Source: JBOGTC01 sp050692055
GTDB lineage: Bacteria; Chloroflexota; Limnocylindria; QHBO01
Direction: 5' to 3'
Length of the DNA stretch: 7,024 nucleotides
Assembly: GCA_050692055.1 (NCBI GenBank)
Contig: JBOGTC010000036.1
Coordinates: 1 to 7,024 of the forward strand
This document shows positions 5,758-7,024 of the stretch, in pieces. The notes beneath the pieces are model-generated. The model had not been told where the DNA came from. It searched no databases and worked only from the letters and a program-made list of their open reading frames with translations. Position 1 is the stretch's first letter; each line of letters begins with the position of its first letter. The translations under genes and the position numbers were made by a program.

Positions 5758-6779
5758 CGCGCGCCCCTATCGACCTGCGCTCCGACACGGTCACGCTTCC
5801 CTCCGAGCCGATGCGCCGCGCCATGGCCGGCGCCGAGGTGGGCGACGACCAGTACGGCGAGGATCCATCGGTCAATCGGCTGCAGGGGGAGGTGGCGGAG
5901 CTGCTCGGCAAGGAGGCCGCCCTCTTCCTGCCCACCGGCACCATGGCCAACCAGGTCGCGCTCCGCACCCTGACCCGCCCGGCCGACGACGTGCTGGTGC
6001 CGGTCGAGTCGCACCTCGTGCTGCACGAGACCGGGGCCGGCGCCGCAAACGCGGGGGTGCAGTTCAGCTTCATCGGTGCCAAGGGCCTCTTCAGGACCGA
6101 TGACGTCGCCGCCGCCATCAAGCCTGCCGGCCACATCGTCTACCCGCCGACGACGCTGCTGGTGATCGAGAACACTCACAACCGCACCGGCGGCGTCGTG
6201 TTCCCTCAGGCCGATGCAGAGGCCGCCTGCGCCCTCGCCCGCGACCACGGCCTGGCCACCTACTGCGATGGCGCGCGTCTGCTCAACGCCGCGGTTGCGG
6301 CCGACCGTTCCGCGGCCGAGCTCGCGGCGCCGTTCGACCTCGTCAGCCTGTCGCTTTCGAAGGGCCTGGGCGCGCCATCGGGCTCGATGCTGGCCGGCTC
6401 GCGCGACGTCATCGGCCGCGCGCACCGATACCGGCGCATGCTCGGCGGCGCCATGCGCCAGGTCGGCATCCTGGCCGCGGCCGGCTCGTACGCGCTGGCG
6501 CACAACGTCGATCGGCTGGCCGAGGACCACGCAAACGCCCGCGGCCTCGCGGGTCGGCTGGCGGAGAGCGAACGCATCGGCCTGGATCTCGAGCGCGTGG
6601 AGACGAACATCGTCGTCTTCACCGTCGCCGATGCCGGCGCGTTCGTTGCTGCCTGCCGCGAGCGGGGCGTGCTGCTCAACGCCTTCTCGCCCACGCTCGT
6701 TCGGGCCGTCACGCATCTGAACGTGGACCGTGCCGCGTGCGATCGCGCCGCCGAGATCATGCTCGAGGCGGCCGGTTGA
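5754..6779 (+). CDS. ltaE: Low-specificity L-threonine aldolase
   Basis: This 341-aa pyridoxal-phosphate enzyme of fold type I cleaves L-threonine or L-allo-threonine to glycine and acetaldehyde in the cytoplasm. The N-terminus has the family opening I-D-L-R-S-D-T-V-T (6-14), then E-V-G-D-D-Q-Y-G-E-D-P (28-38) and P-T-G-T-M-A-N (60-66, phosphate-binding). Next come E-S-H (85-87, H87 likely stacking on the cofactor) and Y-C-D-G-A-R-L-L-N-A (170-179, with D172 to the pyridine nitrogen). The Schiff-base lysine is K203 in S-L-S-L-S-K-G-L-G-A-P. R317 near the C-terminus is in the region of the substrate-carboxylate arginine. Length is typical. The first in-frame ATG inside the conserved region is at 5811, too late because it would remove I-D-L-R-S-D. 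The TTG at 5754 overlaps the upstream gene's TGA (TTGA) and gives a natural N-terminus. A GAGG 15 nt upstream is a weak binding site, so re-initiation is likely. Assignment is strong; stereospecificity cannot be read from sequence. Confidence 0.95.
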   Translation: MTRAPIDLRSDTVTLPSEPMRRAMAGAEVGDDQYGEDPSVNRLQGEVAELLGKEAALFLPTGTMANQVALRTLTRPADDVLVPVESHLVLHETGAGAANAGVQFSFIGAKGLFRTDDVAAAIKPAGHIVYPPTTLLVIENTHNRTGGVVFPQADAEAACALARDHGLATYCDGARLLNAAVAADRSAAELAAPFDLVSLSLSKGLGAPSGSMLAGSRDVIGRAHRYRRMLGGAMRQVGILAAAGSYALAHNVDRLAEDHANARGLAGRLAESERIGLDLERVETNIVVFTVADAGAFVAACRERGVLLNAFSPTLVRAVTHLNVDRAACDRAAEIMLEAAG

Positions 6780-6804
6780 TCGCCGGTTGATTGCGGGTTG
6801 ATCG
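6772..6804 (+). repeat. Three 11-nt tandem repeats over the aldolase stop codon
   Basis: The copies are CCGGTTGATCG (6772-6782), CCGGTTGATTG (6783-6793) and CGGGTTGATCG (6794-6804). The first contains the aldolase TGA (6777-6779). Because 11 is not a multiple of three, the TGAs of the three copies fall in three different forward frames, closing all of them. It is probably a slippage duplication of the gene's 3' end. Confidence 0.75.
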
Positions 6805-6890
6805 CCGCCGCCGCAGCTCCTGGCCGCCGCCGCTCTCCCGCGTCGCGTACGCCGCGTTGCACCACGTGGAGATAACGGGGAAGAAGAGCT

Positions 6891-6918
6891 CGAATCGGGG
6901 CCTAAGTTCCCCGATTCG
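6891..6918 (+). other. Strong GC hairpin, possible terminator of the aldolase operon
   Basis: CGAATCGGGG (6891-6900) pairs perfectly with CCCCGATTCG (6909-6918) across an 8-nt loop, with two more pairs beyond a T-T mismatch. It is the first strong stem downstream of the aldolase stop, about 110 nt away. No U-tract follows, so it would be an atypical terminator or an mRNA-stabilising stem. It is internal to the palindromic element. Confidence 0.4.
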
Positions 6919-6940
6919 TGCATGGGATGCAACGGGCGAC

Positions 6941-6970
6941 GAAGAAGAGGCCGATATGGGCGTCTTCTTC
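6941..6970 (+). other. Second hairpin of the palindromic element
   Basis: GAAGAAGA (6941-6948) pairs perfectly with TCTTCTTC (6963-6970). After one G-G mismatch GCC (6950-6952) pairs with GGC (6959-6961), leaving a 6-nt loop. The same TCTTCTTC block is also needed by the long outer arm pairing with 6880-6887, so the two folds exclude each other. Confidence 0.5.
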
Positions 6971-7024
6971 CCCGTTAGCTCCACCCCATGCAAAGAACCC
7001 GCCCCGCCCCAGCGATCGGACGTG

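Larger units (their letters stand above)
6866..6984. repeat. Nested palindromic intergenic element with 22-bp terminal inverted repeats
   Basis: The arms at 6866-6887 and 6963-6984 are inverted copies that match at 21 of 22 positions; the left arm reads GTGGAGATAACGGGG and ends GAAGAAGA. Between them lie a perfect 10-bp hairpin (6891-6918), a 5-bp hairpin TGCAT-GGG-ATGCA (6919-6931) and a further GAAGAAGA block (6941-6948) that can also pair with the right arm. There is no reading frame or transposase inside. The size of about 120 bp and the palindromic layout fit a small non-autonomous repeat such as a MITE or REP-like element, or a structured RNA. Weak similarity between the arms continues outward on one side only (GCA at 6859-6861 against TGC at 6989-6991). 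Confidence 0.7.

Noticed and set aside
6891..6918. Classical intrinsic terminator
   Set aside because: The stem is strong, but no run of T follows on either strand, so it is listed only as a possible atypical terminator.
5220..6932. Minus-strand open frame (570 codons) across the receiver and aldolase genes and into the palindromic element
   Set aside because: It is antisense to two well-supported genes and its translation is low-complexity and motif-free.
6866..6991. Complete tRNA gene
   Set aside because: Only a 3'-end-like stretch is seen; there is no D-arm, anticodon arm or matching acceptor 5' strand.

Overview
The window is very GC-rich DNA packed with seven complete genes on both strands. 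The leading strand carries a GDSL hydrolase, a secreted two-domain protein and a receiver/threonine-aldolase pair. The complementary strand carries a small DUF2171-like gene with a lipid kinase, and a membrane-bound sulfite-oxidase-like molybdoenzyme. Weak or absent Shine-Dalgarno sites, TANNNT-like boxes just upstream of start codons, TTG starts and the protein styles suggest a high-GC free-living bacterium, most likely a Chloroflexota lineage or an actinobacterium. This assignment is inference; no rRNA or other marker gene is present.

Layout. Positions 1-129 hold no gene but contain a hairpin and a GC-rich 28-nt tandem repeat. Positions 130-1335 (minus) form a two-gene unit: a YegS/DagK-type lipid kinase followed 9 bp later by an 83-aa DUF2171/PRC-barrel-like protein. 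A 55-bp divergent gap (1336-1390) separates it from a membrane-anchored SGNH hydrolase (1391-2245, plus). Next is a secreted protein (2349-3593, plus) that joins a His-Cys, caspase-like (clan CD) domain to a C-terminal double-psi beta-barrel. It converges, with only 9 bp between the stops, on a 520-aa molybdopterin oxidoreductase (3603-5165, minus) with about four N-terminal membrane helices and an internal twin-arginine motif. A 112-bp divergent region with a perfect 12-bp palindrome leads to a short receiver-like protein (5278-5757). Its stop overlaps the TTG start of an L-threonine aldolase (5754-6779), so these two are probably translationally coupled. The right end (6780-7024) is non-coding. 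It holds an 11-nt triple repeat over the aldolase stop codon and a nested palindromic element of about 120 bp.

The genes do not form one obvious pathway. The clearest functional pairs are lipid kinase with DUF2171 protein, and receiver protein with aldolase. The most unusual items are the secreted His-Cys/double-psi-barrel fusion and the terminal palindromic element, whose repeated GAAGAAGA/TCTTCTTC blocks allow competing folds. I see no CRISPR array, transposase, integrase, toxin-antitoxin pair or RNA gene.
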